From Sphingobacteriales bacterium (GTDB taxonomy: Bacteria > Bacteroidota > Bacteroidia > Chitinophagales > Chitinophagaceae), in the NCBI GenBank assembly GCA_003963365.1, contig RXJG01000001.1, positions 1 through 64,000 on the forward strand: a stretch of 64,000 nucleotides of DNA. Direction: 5' to 3'. Below the pieces are notes generated by a model. That model saw only the letters and a list, made by a program, of their open reading frames with translations, searched no databases and was not told the DNA's origin. Position 1 is the stretch's first letter, and every line of letters begins with the position of its first letter. Position numbers and translations under genes: made by a program. Below are positions 52,952 to 61,650 of this stretch, one piece after another.

Positions 52952-53254
52952 ATGAAATGGCTGTCTTTTTTATCAAAACTTGCATTTATTTGTAACATCT
53001 GCTTTTTATTTTGTTTCTTGCTCCGCTATTCCAATTTACAACTGGATGAGGAATTAAACGGATTGCTTATCATAATAGGTTGGTTTATGGCAATTATAGT
53101 AAGCTTATTTTATTTCCTGCTAACGTTTATTGCTATTGCCAGGAAAAGACATGCTAAAGCAGATATACCGGCCTGGTTAATCATCACTAACTTTGTATTT
53201 ATGGTGGTTGAATTAATATACCTTGTTTATAATCCTGAATTATTGTCTGCATGA
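52952..53254 (+). CDS. Small membrane protein of unknown function
   Basis: A 100-residue protein with three predicted membrane helices (about 5-25, 38-65 and 75-95) joined by short loops, including the acidic/polar turn QLDEELNG. No family is recognised. It overlaps the queuosine-precursor transporter gene by 4 bp (ATGA), so it is probably translated with it. It may be an accessory subunit of that transporter; this is inference. Confidence 0.6.
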   Translation: MKWLSFLSKLAFICNICFLFCFLLRYSNLQLDEELNGLLIIIGWFMAIIVSLFYFLLTFIAIARKRHAKADIPAWLIITNFVFMVVELIYLVYNPELLSA

Positions 53255-54060
53255 TTCATAATATACTTAAAGACAAACCGGCTAAGCTGTTCATTTTTAT
53301 GTCGGCTTTTTTTGTGGCTAATGCATTAATTGCTGAATGTATTGGTGGTAAAATATTTTCCCTGGAAAGATTATTTGGACAGGAACCGTCAAACTTTACA
53401 TTATTTGGTGAATCCAATCTTTCTTTTTCGCTTACCTGCGGTGTGCTACTCTGGCCATTGGAGTTTGTAATGACAGATATAGTTAATGAATATTATGGGC
53501 CTAAAGCTGTTAGAAGAATATCATACACAGCAGTAGCATTAATTTCTTACGCTTTTATTATGTTTTATGCAGCCATGAAAACCACTCCTCCTGACTGGTG
53601 GTTAACCACAAAAGCGGATAGTGGGGTTCCAAATATGCAAGATGCTTTTTCGGCTATTTTCGGGCAGGGAATGTGGATAATTATAGGAAGTCTTACTGCA
53701 TTTTTGGTTAGCCAGATAGTAGATGTAACCGTTTTTCACCGCATAAAAAAACGAACCGGCGAAAAGTGGGTATGGTTAAGGGCCACCGGTTCTACTTTAA
53801 TTTCTCAATTAGTAGATAGTTTTATTGTACTGTTTATTGCCTTTAAACTGGGTAATAACTGGAGCTGGCAAAAAGTGCTGGCTATTTGTATGGTTAATTA
53901 CATGTATAAGTTTACAATGGCCATCATCTTAACACCGCTTATTTATTTTATTGAAAAAAGAATTGAAAACTATGTAGGACATGATACAGCCAAAAAAATG
54001 AAACGCCAGGCAATGGGGCAGGAGGCAGATGAGTTTATGAATATTCCAACTGCAGGGTAG
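53251..54060 (+). CDS. Queuosine precursor transporter (YhhQ/VUT family)
   Basis: A 269-residue inner-membrane protein of the QueT/YhhQ (VUT, DUF165) family that imports preQ0/preQ1 or queuine-type precursors. Six-plus helices; FTLFGESNLSFSLTCGVLLWPLEFVMTDIVNEYYGPKAVRRISY (about 50-93) is the family's characteristic region, with the conserved 'D...E.yG...ar'. QIVDVTVFHRIKKRTGEKWVWLRATGSTLISQLVD (about 150-185) is the second block. The charged C-terminus is cytoplasmic. It follows the small membrane protein by a 4-bp overlap and is convergent with the NUDIX gene. Confidence 0.9.
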   Translation: MIHNILKDKPAKLFIFMSAFFVANALIAECIGGKIFSLERLFGQEPSNFTLFGESNLSFSLTCGVLLWPLEFVMTDIVNEYYGPKAVRRISYTAVALISYAFIMFYAAMKTTPPDWWLTTKADSGVPNMQDAFSAIFGQGMWIIIGSLTAFLVSQIVDVTVFHRIKKRTGEKWVWLRATGSTLISQLVDSFIVLFIAFKLGNNWSWQKVLAICMVNYMYKFTMAIILTPLIYFIEKRIENYVGHDTAKKMKRQAMGQEADEFMNIPTAG

Positions 54061-54061
54061 T

Positions 54062-54520
54062 TTAAAATTTGCTTTTTACCATGTCTGCTACGATTTTATC
54101 AATCGGCAATGTTACCGCTTCTGCATTAAACTTATCCCACTCAATGAACCGGAAAGTTTCAATTTCTTTTTTTGCTTCGTATATTTTCAATTGTGCTTCG
54201 TCAAAATCAAACGGCTTGTCTCTTAATGGAACCGTAATTGGTTCTAATGCGTTGGCAAAATAATAAATGGAGATGATCTGGAATTGAGTATTAAATGCAC
54301 TCATCTGGAAGTAATCAGTAGTATAAATATGATCACCAACTTCCACATCCAGGTTCATTTCTTCTTTAAATTCTCTTTTCAAACAATCCCTGGTTCCTTC
54401 ACCAAATTCCAAACCGCCACCCGGAAACTTGGTGTAAAAACTTCCCCGGATATATTCATCACTTACTAATACCTGCTTTTGTTCATTGATTAAGATACCA
54501 TATACACGGAGACTAAACAT
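54062..54520 (-). CDS. NUDIX-family hydrolase
   Basis: A 152-residue NUDIX protein. The box is GGGLEFGEGTRDCLKREFKEEMNLDV (about 36-61), containing the metal-binding R-E-x-x-E-E core. The usual final Gly (EExGU) is replaced: EEMNL, a deviation seen in some members. NUDIX enzymes hydrolyse nucleoside diphosphate derivatives; the substrate is not predictable. The start ATG at 54520 gives the canonical opening FSLRVYGILINEQKQVLVSD. The stop is 2 bp past the convergent transporter stop. Confidence 0.9.
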   Translation of the reverse strand: MFSLRVYGILINEQKQVLVSDEYIRGSFYTKFPGGGLEFGEGTRDCLKREFKEEMNLDVEVGDHIYTTDYFQMSAFNTQFQIISIYYFANALEPITVPLRDKPFDFDEAQLKIYEAKKEIETFRFIEWDKFNAEAVTLPIDKIVADMVKSKF

Positions 54521-54526
54521 GGATAA

Positions 54527-54811
54527 TTATTTTATTTTGCTTTTACGAATGCGTTTGAAATAATTCCAGCTTACAACTATCAGTATAATTAATGAAATAA
54601 TTACCGGTAACTAGAAGGTGTAAGGAGAATTTTTATACGGAACAGGCGTGTTCATACCATAAATACTGGCAATTAAAACAGGAACGGTTAGCACCAGGGT
54701 TAAAGTGGTTAGCTTTTTCAGTACTTCATTTTGGTTATTAGCGACGATACTGGCAAAAGCATCCAGTGTACTGCTGAGGATATTTTTAAAGTATTGAATC
54801 ATGCGGCGCAA
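54527..54811 (-). pseudogene. CorA magnesium-transporter remnant with in-frame amber stop
   Basis: The 66-residue track ORF (54611-54811) is the C-terminal end of a CorA-family protein: LDAFASIVANNQNEVLKKLT and VPVLIASIYGMN, the GMN filter motif, then the loop NSPYTF. Next comes TAG (minus strand) where the family usually has Trp (TGG) after PYTF. In the same frame 27 further codons follow, encoding a second membrane helix (LPVIISLIILIVVSW) and a basic tail RIRKSK, ending with TAA at 54527-54529. The N-terminal cytoplasmic domain of about 250 residues is missing. This is a truncated pseudogene further disabled by one mutated codon. Confidence 0.85.
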
Positions 54812-54831
54812 AAGTACTATGCGTTTTAAAC

Positions 54832-55392
54832 TTATGAAGCAGCAATTTCTCCCGCTTCACGGTTACGCTGGCGAATGGTTTTGAGGTGATGCTGGGTGTG
54901 ATAGATCGTAAAATAAGCAAGCTCACGAATAGTTATTTTACCAAGCATTGGATGAGCAACAATATAAGTGTCCAATTTATCTTCGTCCCAGTAATATTTA
55001 ATACGGGAAAGATAATTTTGGGTAGCTGCATCCCATTTTTCTATGATTTCTTCTTTAGTACCAGCATCTTGTTTTTTGGGAATGTAACGGCCGGATGCAA
55101 CGCCGCCGGCTTCGAGCTTGTTTTTATATTTTGTTACCAGCTCTTCGTACGAACGGGAAGGCCTGTTTGGTTTACCATAAAATAAACGTAACACAAACTT
55201 GGGTACTTTTAATGCAAGGCTGGTCATTTTAGTGGAGATGGTAAGGTGCTGAATATTTTCAGCAATGCTCCATTTGTCTTCAACATGTTTAAAGAAATTA
55301 ATATTCTCCACATTCTTTACATAAGCGGTTGTTTCTTTAAATACTGTTTCGGTATTTTGAATGATGTGAAATTTATCTAATAAAAAAGGCAT
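54832..55392 (-). CDS. DinB-superfamily protein
   Basis: A 186-residue DinB_2-like four-helix protein. Conserved WSIAENIQHLTISTKMTSLALKV (about 42-64) and the terminal ELAYFTIYHTQHHLKTIRQRN (about 157-177), with the metal-ligand histidines. The third DinB-type gene in the window. The reaction is unknown. It is 20 bp downstream of dapF on the minus strand and ends 20 bp before the corA remnant, so the remnant may be passively co-transcribed. Confidence 0.85.
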   Translation of the reverse strand: MPFLLDKFHIIQNTETVFKETTAYVKNVENINFFKHVEDKWSIAENIQHLTISTKMTSLALKVPKFVLRLFYGKPNRPSRSYEELVTKYKNKLEAGGVASGRYIPKKQDAGTKEEIIEKWDAATQNYLSRIKYYWDEDKLDTYIVAHPMLGKITIRELAYFTIYHTQHHLKTIRQRNREAGEIAAS

Positions 55393-55412
55393 GGTGATTG
55401 GTAGTTTTGGTT

Positions 55413-56195
55413 TCAGTATATACTAATAGAGCCATTAAATACAAATTCCGCTGGCCCGATTAAGTACACATCTGTAAAAGTTTGGTCATCTACTTTTGTA
55501 AACTGGACTTTCAGGTTTCCACCAGGAGTTGAAATATTCGTTTGGTAATTTTTGAGGGCATCACCGGAGGCTGCAATAGCTGCTGCCGTAACCCCGGTGC
55601 CACAGGAGAGTGTTTCATCTTCAACTCCCCGCTCATAAGTTCGTACATAAAGGCTTTCGTTTAAGGTTTCCACAAAATTAACATTTACCCCTTCATTTGC
55701 AAATCTTTTACTATATCTTATTTTTTTCCCAATGGTATAAACATCCAAAGCCTTCACATTAGCCTGAAAACTTATGTAATGAGGTGACCCGGTATTTAAA
55801 AGGATATATTCTTCGCCTTTTTCAACAGATGTTACATCCTGCATCTTTAATTTTACTGTGCCATCAGCTAATATTTCAGCATAATGTTCTCCATCTGCTG
55901 CAATAAAATGAGCTGTACTTTCAATCACCTTCATTTTTCTGGCAAAATTTACTAAACAACGGCCGCCATTGCCGCACATGCTGCCTTCCTTACCATCTGA
56001 ATTATAATATGCCATTTCAAAATCGTATCCATCTTTTAACTGCAATAACATTAACCCATCTGCCCCGATTCCAAAGCGGCGATCGCAAATAGCCGCAACC
56101 TTCTGCTGCGTTAATCCATTATAACGGCCATCCCTGTTATCTGCAATAACAAAATCGTTTCCTGTTCCCTGGTATTTATAAAATTCCATATTCAT
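55413..56195 (-). CDS. dapF: Diaminopimelate epimerase
   Basis: DapF converts LL- to meso-diaminopimelate in lysine and peptidoglycan synthesis. 260 residues. The paired catalytic cysteines are in EGSMCGNGGRCLV (about 73) and ETLSCGTGVTAAA (about 210). The opening FYKYQGTGNDFVIADNRDG is canonical, and FGIGADGLMLLQ follows. Start at 56195 or the next ATG at 56189 are both possible. It lies between a nucleoside phosphorylase (17 bp) and a DinB gene (20 bp), all on the minus strand. Confidence 0.97.
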   Translation of the reverse strand: MNMEFYKYQGTGNDFVIADNRDGRYNGLTQQKVAAICDRRFGIGADGLMLLQLKDGYDFEMAYYNSDGKEGSMCGNGGRCLVNFARKMKVIESTAHFIAADGEHYAEILADGTVKLKMQDVTSVEKGEEYILLNTGSPHYISFQANVKALDVYTIGKKIRYSKRFANEGVNVNFVETLNESLYVRTYERGVEDETLSCGTGVTAAAIAASGDALKNYQTNISTPGGNLKVQFTKVDDQTFTDVYLIGPAEFVFNGSISIY

Positions 56196-56212
56196 CAGAC
56201 GAAAATTATTTT

Positions 56213-57088
56213 TTATAGGTTGGCTATTACCTCCAACCCTTTTTTAATCAGGTTTTCCACGGCAGCATTTCCATCTTTGGAAAAAGTTTTAGCAATACGG
56301 TTTGCTACAATGGCATTTAAGCTTAAACAATGATGGCCCAGCAATTTTCCTAAACCATAAATAGCCGATGTTTCCATTTCAAAGTTAGAAATTTGGTGAT
56401 TGCCAAAGCGGAATTCTGTAAGGCGATTGATCAGTTCAGGGTTGTTTAGCCCTAATCTTAATATCCTTCCCTGTGGTCCATAAAAACCCGGGCAAGTAAC
56501 CGTAATACCCCTGTAAAAACCGTCTACAAAATTCTTCATTAACGAAACACTGCCGGCCGAAATATATGGTTGCGATAAACTATTATGTATCTGTGAATGT
56601 GTGATGAAGGCATGAATCAGTTGTTTTTCTTCTTCATTATTTTCTATACGATAAAAATGAAGCAAATTATCAATACCCAAACCATGTGTGGAAGCAACCA
56701 GGCTGTCAACCGGAATTTCTTTTTGCAAAGAACCAGATGTACCCATGCGTATAATGTTAACAGAAGTCAGTTTTTCTTTTATCAGCCTTGTTTCAAAATT
56801 GATGTTATGCAGTGCATCAATTTCGTTTAATACGATATCAATATTATCTGGTCCAATACCGGTTGAAATAACAGAAATTCTTTTAGTTCCGATGTAGCCC
56901 GTATGCGTAATGAACTCCCTGTGCTGGCACTGGTATTCAATCTTATCAAAATATTTGCTCACTTTTTTCACACGGTCCGGATCACCAACAACTATGATGG
57001 TATCAGATAATTCTTCTGGCCGCACATCCAAATGGTAAATAGCCCCACGTTTGTTAATAATAAGTTCCGACTCTGCAATAGGTCTCAT
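56213..57088 (-). CDS. Nucleoside phosphorylase (uridine phosphorylase-like)
   Basis: A 291-residue NP-I family phosphorylase. IIVVGDPDRVKKVSKYFDKI (about 30-49) is the phosphate-binding start (GDP.R), STGIGPDNIDIVLNEIDAL (about 75-93) the central ribose/phosphate loop, and RMGTSGSLQKEIPVDS (about 113-128) and NFEMETSAIYGLGKLLGHHC complete the active site (the MEt...lfal pattern). It cleaves a pyrimidine or purine ribonucleoside with phosphate. It is upstream of dapF and divergent from the tRNA. Confidence 0.9.
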   Translation of the reverse strand: MRPIAESELIINKRGAIYHLDVRPEELSDTIIVVGDPDRVKKVSKYFDKIEYQCQHREFITHTGYIGTKRISVISTGIGPDNIDIVLNEIDALHNINFETRLIKEKLTSVNIIRMGTSGSLQKEIPVDSLVASTHGLGIDNLLHFYRIENNEEEKQLIHAFITHSQIHNSLSQPYISAGSVSLMKNFVDGFYRGITVTCPGFYGPQGRILRLGLNNPELINRLTEFRFGNHQISNFEMETSAIYGLGKLLGHHCLSLNAIVANRIAKTFSKDGNAAVENLIKKGLEVIANL

Positions 57089-57129
57089 AAAAATTTTTAT
57101 TGCGTTTATGGAATTAACGTCTAATATAC

Positions 57130-57137
57130 TACTTTTG
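57130..57137 (+). promoter_or_regulatory. -7 box for the tRNA-Cys transcript
   Basis: TACTTTTG matches TAnnTTTG exactly and lies 53 bp before the tRNA-Cys 5' end, with a TTG at 57100-57102 somewhat too far for the ideal spacing. It faces away from the nucleoside phosphorylase, consistent with initiating the rightward tRNA transcript. Confidence 0.4.
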
Positions 57138-57189
57138 CTTGCCTGCTAAACAACTGAATTAAGGTTTAAGTGTAATTAACGGGAAATTT

Positions 57190-57263
57190 GGTTCCGTGGC
57201 CGAGTGGCTAGGCAGAGCTCTGCAAAAGCTCCTACAGCGGTTCGAATCTGCTCGGAACCTCCA
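57190..57263 (+). tRNA. tRNA-Cys (GCA)
   Basis: The acceptor stem GGTTCCG pairs with CGGAACC, with encoded 3' CCA (57261-57263) and discriminator T at 57260. D-arm GCC...GGC; anticodon stem GAGCT/AGCTC with loop CTGCAAA, anticodon GCA (Cys); T-arm AGCGG-TTCGAAT-CTGCT. The mature sequence is 71 nt plus CCA. A terminator follows immediately. The 177-aa ORF in the track begins inside this tRNA and its first 47 codons are spurious. Confidence 0.95.
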
Positions 57264-57265
57264 AC

Positions 57266-57301
57266 AAAAAAGGTTACAATCCGCAATTGTAACCTTTTTT
57301 G
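57266..57301 (+). terminator. Intrinsic terminator after tRNA-Cys
   Basis: AAAAAAGGTTACAAT pairs with ATTGTAACCTTTTTT around a 5-nt loop (ccgca), a perfect 15-bp stem ending in T-run, starting 3 bp after the tRNA CCA. Confidence 0.9.
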
Positions 57302-57336
57302 TTAACCGGGCTTATATTTACAGATTATTTAAAACT

Positions 57337-57729
57337 ATGCGGTATTCAAACTGGTTAGGATTTATATTCTCTATTGCACTGATCACTGCCTGCTTTAATC
57401 CCTGGATATTCATCGTTTCTCAAAATATTTCATTTACGGGAATGAATAGAGCATTGCCTGCATATGGTCGTCCCGGTCTTTTGCATTTGGTATTGGCAGG
57501 TGCGGCCATTGTTTGTTTTTTAGTTCCAAAGGTTTGGGCCAAAAGAGCAAACGTATTTGTTTGTGCTGTGAACCTGGGCTGGAGTATTCGCAATCTTATT
57601 ATAATTACTGCATGCAGTTACGGTGAATGCCCCGAACGTAAACCCTGGATGATAGTTACGATTGCTGCTTCTGTACTGATGTTAATAATGTCTTTTTTGC
57701 CCGATATTGAAGTGCCCAACGAAGATTAG
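57337..57729 (+). CDS. Small multi-pass membrane protein of unknown function
   Basis: About 130 residues from the ATG at 57337 (MRYSNW). The longer track version runs back through tRNA-Cys and its terminator and is rejected. Four membrane helices (about 6-25, 45-65, 77-95 and 103-122), separated by basic and polar loops, e.g. FLVPKVWAKRANVFV and SYGECPERKPWM. No recognisable family. It is convergent with glnS, overlapping its stop codon by 4 bp. Confidence 0.7.
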   Translation: MRYSNWLGFIFSIALITACFNPWIFIVSQNISFTGMNRALPAYGRPGLLHLVLAGAAIVCFLVPKVWAKRANVFVCAVNLGWSIRNLIIITACSYGECPERKPWMIVTIAASVLMLIMSFLPDIEVPNED

Positions 57730-59384
57730 GCTTTCTTTACCTCTTTAGCCCAGGTATCTTTTAAAGTAACTGTTCTGTTAAAAATGATTTTTTCTTTGGT
57801 TGAATCTTTATCCAGACTATAATATCCTTTTCTTAAAAACTGGAAACGGTCTTTATCATATGCATCCAAGATAGAAGGCTCTGCATAACCGGTTACAATA
57901 TTTAAAGAATTGGTGTTGATATAATCTTTAAAATCTCCTTCTTCACTGGATGGGTCTTCTGTTTTAAATAAACGGTCATATTCTCTTACTTCCACTTTTA
58001 CTGCATCGGCTGCATTTACCCAATGTAATGTTCCTTTTACATGTATGCCAGATGTATCGGAACCACTTTTACTTTCAGGAATATAAGAGCACTTTAATTC
58101 AGTAACATTTCCGGCGGCGTCTTTTATCACTTCATCACATTTAATGATGTAGGCACTTTTTAAACGAACCATTTGCCCGGGTGCTAAACGGAAATATTTT
58201 TTAGGAGGGTTTTCCATGAAATCATCCTTCTCAATCAATATTTCTTTGCTGAAAGGAATTTCACGAACACCACCATTTGGGTCTTCCGGATTATTTTCAC
58301 TGGTTAATGTTTCCGATGCTTCAGGATAATTAGTAATAGTGATTTTTAACGGGTCAAATACCACCATTCTTCTCAATGCAACTTTATTCAAATGTTCTCT
58401 TACACAAAACTCCAGTAATGAAACATCAATCAAATTATCTCTTTTGGCGACACCGATACGATCACAAAAATCACGGATGGATTCAGGTGTATAACCACGG
58501 CGGCGTAAACCGCTGATGGTTGGCATGCGGGGATCATCCCATCCGCTTACATGATTTTCATTTACCAGTTGCAGCAGTTTTCGTTTGCTCATTACGGTAT
58601 AGGTAAGATTCAAACGGGCAAACTCATATTGTTTGGAGGGGAAGATTTCTAATTTTTCAATACACCAGTCGTATAATGGGCGATGCGGAATAAACTCCAG
58701 TGTACAAATGGAGTGAGTAATGTTTTCAATTGAATCACTTTGTCCATGTGCAAAATCATACATGGGATAGATACACCATTTATCGCCAGTACGATGATGA
58801 TGTGCATGCTTAATGCGGTAGAGGATAGGGTCACGCATGTGCATGTTGGGGTCAGCCATATCAATCTTTGCCCTTAATACTTTTTCACCATCTTTATATT
58901 TACCGGCTTTCATATCAGCAAAGAGTTGCAGGTTTTCTGCTACGATACGTTCTGCATATTTATTTCTTGTGCCGGGTTGAGTAGGGGTACCTTTTTGTGC
59001 GGCTATTTCTTCAGCAGTAGAATCATCTACATAAGCCAATCCTTTTTTAATCAGCTTTACAGCGTATTCATATAGTGTATCAAAATAATCGGAAGCGTAA
59101 AACTCATTGGCCCAGTTAAAGCCCAGCCATTGAATATCTTCTTTAATACTGTCAACATATTCTGTATCCTCTGTAACAGGGTTGGTATCATCAAAGCGAA
59201 GATTGGTTTTGCCATTGTACTTGATGCCCAAACCAAAGTTTAAGCAAATACTTTTAGCATGACCAATATGCAAATAACCATTTGGCTCGGGTGGAAAGCG
59301 GGTAAGGATGGATTTATATTTTCCTTCTTTTAAATGCTCTTCAACAATCTCTTCAATAAAATTCAGGCTTTTTTCTTCACTCAT
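57726..59384 (-). CDS. glnS: Glutaminyl-tRNA synthetase
   Basis: GlnRS charges tRNA-Gln. 552 residues, class I. HIGH motif in PPEPNGYLHIGHAKSICLNFG (about 31-51); the KMSKS loop as VMSKRKLLQLV (about 265-275); 'PRMPTISGLRRRGYTP' in the tRNA-binding region; the C-terminal anticodon-binding beta-barrels have the family motif GYAEPSILD near 500. It matches E. coli GlnS length (554). Promoter is the -7 box at 59407-59414. Its end overlaps the small membrane gene by 4 bp. Confidence 0.97.
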   Translation of the reverse strand: MSEEKSLNFIEEIVEEHLKEGKYKSILTRFPPEPNGYLHIGHAKSICLNFGLGIKYNGKTNLRFDDTNPVTEDTEYVDSIKEDIQWLGFNWANEFYASDYFDTLYEYAVKLIKKGLAYVDDSTAEEIAAQKGTPTQPGTRNKYAERIVAENLQLFADMKAGKYKDGEKVLRAKIDMADPNMHMRDPILYRIKHAHHHRTGDKWCIYPMYDFAHGQSDSIENITHSICTLEFIPHRPLYDWCIEKLEIFPSKQYEFARLNLTYTVMSKRKLLQLVNENHVSGWDDPRMPTISGLRRRGYTPESIRDFCDRIGVAKRDNLIDVSLLEFCVREHLNKVALRRMVVFDPLKITITNYPEASETLTSENNPEDPNGGVREIPFSKEILIEKDDFMENPPKKYFRLAPGQMVRLKSAYIIKCDEVIKDAAGNVTELKCSYIPESKSGSDTSGIHVKGTLHWVNAADAVKVEVREYDRLFKTEDPSSEEGDFKDYINTNSLNIVTGYAEPSILDAYDKDRFQFLRKGYYSLDKDSTKEKIIFNRTVTLKDTWAKEVKKA

Positions 59385-59406
59385 AAATCTTTAACTGGTT
59401 GAGGCG

Positions 59407-59414
59407 CAAATTTA
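59407..59414 (-). promoter_or_regulatory. -7 box of glnS
   Basis: On the minus strand TAAATTTG matches TAnnTTTG exactly, 22 bp from the glnS ATG (leader about 15 nt). A TTG at 59438-59440 (minus) is at roughly -33 with 23-nt spacing. Confidence 0.4.
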
Positions 59415-59429
59415 AGGCAAGATGGCCGT

Positions 59430-60137
59430 TTATCCTTCAAACAGTTTAGCAATTCCAAAGGCAGCAGCGGCAGCCATAGCGCCAATCAGCATTACTCTCA
59501 ACGCACCAGCCAATGGATTGATACCGGTGATTTTTGATTTGAAATAACCAAATACAAATAAACATATGAGTGTAACGATTACCGATAGCTTTAAGCCCAT
59601 AATAGGAGTATTAACAAAGAAATATGGACTTAATGGAACCAAACCGCCAACAATATAAGAGAGACCAATATTTAATGCACTGTTACGGGCCCGTTTTGGG
59701 TCTGGTTTATCTAAGCCCAGTTCGTATTTCATCATAAAATCAACCCAGCGGTCTTTATCCTGCGCAATTTCTTCTGTGGCCTTATTTTGCAATTCTTCAC
59801 TCAAACCTATGTTGGCAAAAAATTCTTTTGTTTCCCCAATCTCCAGATGACGAAGATTTTCCACTTCATCATATTCTCTTTTTTGTTCACTGTTGTAATG
59901 GTCCTGCTCAGTTTTGCCGGCGAGGTATCCACCCAAACCCATGGCAATAGATCCGGCAGCAATCTCTGCAATACCTGCCACCAAAATAATATGCGTATCC
60001 TGTACCGCACCACTTAAACCGGCAGCCAATGCAAAAGGAACGGTTAAGCCATCACTCATGCCAATTACAATATCGGTTAAGGTTTCACTGCTTTTTAAGT
60101 GATGCTCACTATGGTCGTGGTGGAGATGTGTATCCAT
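59430..60137 (-). CDS. VIT1/CCC1-family iron/manganese transporter-like protein
   Basis: A 235-residue membrane protein of the VIT/CCC1 (DUF125-like) family. The start has a His-rich stretch (MDTHLHHDHSEHH), then TLTDIVIGMSDGLTVPFALAAGLSGAV (about 21-46, the first TM with the family Asp/Gly motif) and GSIAMGLGGYLAGKTEQDHY, with the metal-binding Glu-Gln region following. Three to five TM helices in total. Family members move Fe2+ or Mn2+ out of the cytosol. Transcribed with its own short upstream region; rocD is 100 bp upstream on the same strand, separated by a terminator. Confidence 0.88.
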   Translation of the reverse strand: MDTHLHHDHSEHHLKSSETLTDIVIGMSDGLTVPFALAAGLSGAVQDTHIILVAGIAEIAAGSIAMGLGGYLAGKTEQDHYNSEQKREYDEVENLRHLEIGETKEFFANIGLSEELQNKATEEIAQDKDRWVDFMMKYELGLDKPDPKRARNSALNIGLSYIVGGLVPLSPYFFVNTPIMGLKLSVIVTLICLFVFGYFKSKITGINPLAGALRVMLIGAMAAAAAFGIAKLFEG

Positions 60138-60173
60138 AATCAGGGTTTCAAAGTTTAAAGATAGGGATTACTA

Positions 60174-60209
60174 AAAAAACGGCCTGATAAAAATCATCAG
60201 ACCGTTTGA
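60174..60209 (-). terminator. Intrinsic terminator of rocD
   Basis: On the minus strand AAACGGTCTGAT pairs with ATCAGGCCGTTT (one mismatch) around TGATTTTT, followed by TTTTTTTAG, 28 bp after the rocD stop. Confidence 0.75.
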
Positions 60210-60236
60210 GAAAACTGTTGTCACTTGCTGTGTTTC

Positions 60237-61472
60237 TTATTTCAATATCTCTAAACTTTTTTTAATGATTCCCACACATTCTAAAATTTGTTCCTGAGTG
60301 ATTACTAACGGTGGGGCAAAACGGATTTTATCTCCATGCGTCGGTTTAGCTAACAACCCATTTTCTTTTAATGCCAGGCATAAATCCCATGCCGCTTCTT
60401 TATTGGGATGATTGATAACAATCGCATTTAATAATCCTTTACCACGAATAATGCTGATAAACGGAGAATTTATTTTCTTTAATTCATCTCTCAGTAATTG
60501 TCCCATGATTTCAGCATTCTCAATCATCTTTTCATCCTGTAAAACCTCCAGGGAAGTAATGCCAACCGCACAGGCCAACGGGTTGCCACCATAAGTAGAG
60601 CCATGTTCACCCGGCTTAATAGTGAGCATAATTTCATCATCAGCTAACACGACACTCACTGGCATAGTACCACCACTTAATGCTTTACCCAGCGTAACTA
60701 TATCCGGACGAACATTTTCATGATCGCAGGCCAGCATCTTTCCTGTCCTGGCTAATCCTGTTTGTATTTCATCGGCAATCATCAGCACATTGTATTCTGT
60801 ACATAAATTTCTTACGCCAGTTATGTAACCTTCATCTGGCACAAAAACACCTGCTTCGCCTTGAATTGGTTCAAACAAAAAGGCGGCTACATTTTTATCC
60901 TGCAATGCTTTTTCCAAAGCCTGCAGGTTGTTAAAAGGAATGGCTTCAAAGCCCGGCATATAAGGTCCGAAGTTGGTATAGGCAGATGGGTCACTGCTAA
61001 AAGAAATCACTGTGGAAGTTCTTCCATGAAAATTGCCTTCGCATACAACGATTTTAGCTTTACCGCTTTCTACTTTCTTTACTTCATAAGCCCAGCGTCG
61101 GGCAAGTTTAATAGCAGTTTCCACTGCTTCCACGCCGGTATTCATCGGCAACACTTTGTCGTAACCAAATAAACCGGTGATATACTTTTCATATTCGCCC
61201 AGCAGGTTATTATGAAAAGCTCTTGAAGTAAGCGTTAATTGTTGCGCCTGTTCAATAAATGATTGTATAATCTTAGGATGACAATGCCCCTGGTTAACGG
61301 CGGAGTAACCGCTCAGGAAATCATAATATCGTTTTCCATCCACATCCCACACAAAAGGACCTTCACCTTTGTTTAGTACTACCGGTAATGGATGATAATT
61401 ATGGGCACCGTATTTTTCTTCTAAGTCTAAATAATACTGTGTACTGGCAGATAATGCTATAGTTGAGTGCAT
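60237..61472 (-). CDS. rocD: Ornithine aminotransferase
   Basis: A PLP enzyme converting ornithine plus 2-oxoglutarate to glutamate semialdehyde. About 411 residues from the ATG at 61472 ([10 protein letters not shown]). The track start at 61508 adds twelve residues. NHxG-like substrate region [12 protein letters not shown] (about 58-69), [15 protein letters not shown] (about 112-126), the PLP-binding Lys in [15 protein letters not shown] (about 272), and the Asp in [17 protein letters not shown] (about 233-249). The family's usual length is about 400-410. Monocistronic, followed by a terminator. Confidence 0.93.
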   Translation of the reverse strand: MHSTIALSASTQYYLDLEEKYGAHNYHPLPVVLNKGEGPFVWDVDGKRYYDFLSGYSAVNQGHCHPKIIQSFIEQAQQLTLTSRAFHNNLLGEYEKYITGLFGYDKVLPMNTGVEAVETAIKLARRWAYEVKKVESGKAKIVVCEGNFHGRTSTVISFSSDPSAYTNFGPYMPGFEAIPFNNLQALEKALQDKNVAAFLFEPIQGEAGVFVPDEGYITGVRNLCTEYNVLMIADEIQTGLARTGKMLACDHENVRPDIVTLGKALSGGTMPVSVVLADDEIMLTIKPGEHGSTYGGNPLACAVGITSLEVLQDEKMIENAEIMGQLLRDELKKINSPFISIIRGKGLLNAIVINHPNKEAAWDLCLALKENGLLAKPTHGDKIRFAPPLVITQEQILECVGIIKKSLEILK

Positions 61473-61650
61473 GATAACAGAATTAAAAATTAAAAAGTAA
61501 AATTTCAAAAAATGGGAATAGGAATACTTCCCCCGTTGGGGGATGAAAGGAACTTATCCTCGGTGATTGAGGAAATCTAAATTAAAGTGAAGAAAGTGTA
61601 CTATGTAAATTGTTGTTTTGATACACTTGAATTTGCTGCAAGATACAGTC

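Noticed and set aside
57196-57336. N-terminal extension of the small membrane protein in the ORF track
   Set aside because: These codons are translated from tRNA-Cys and its terminator; the real ATG is 57337.
61529-61543. TCCCCC-GTT-GGGGGA hairpin before rocD as a terminator or riboswitch
   Set aside because: The stem has a triloop and no T-run, and the sequence does not match a known riboswitch; it is too small to call.
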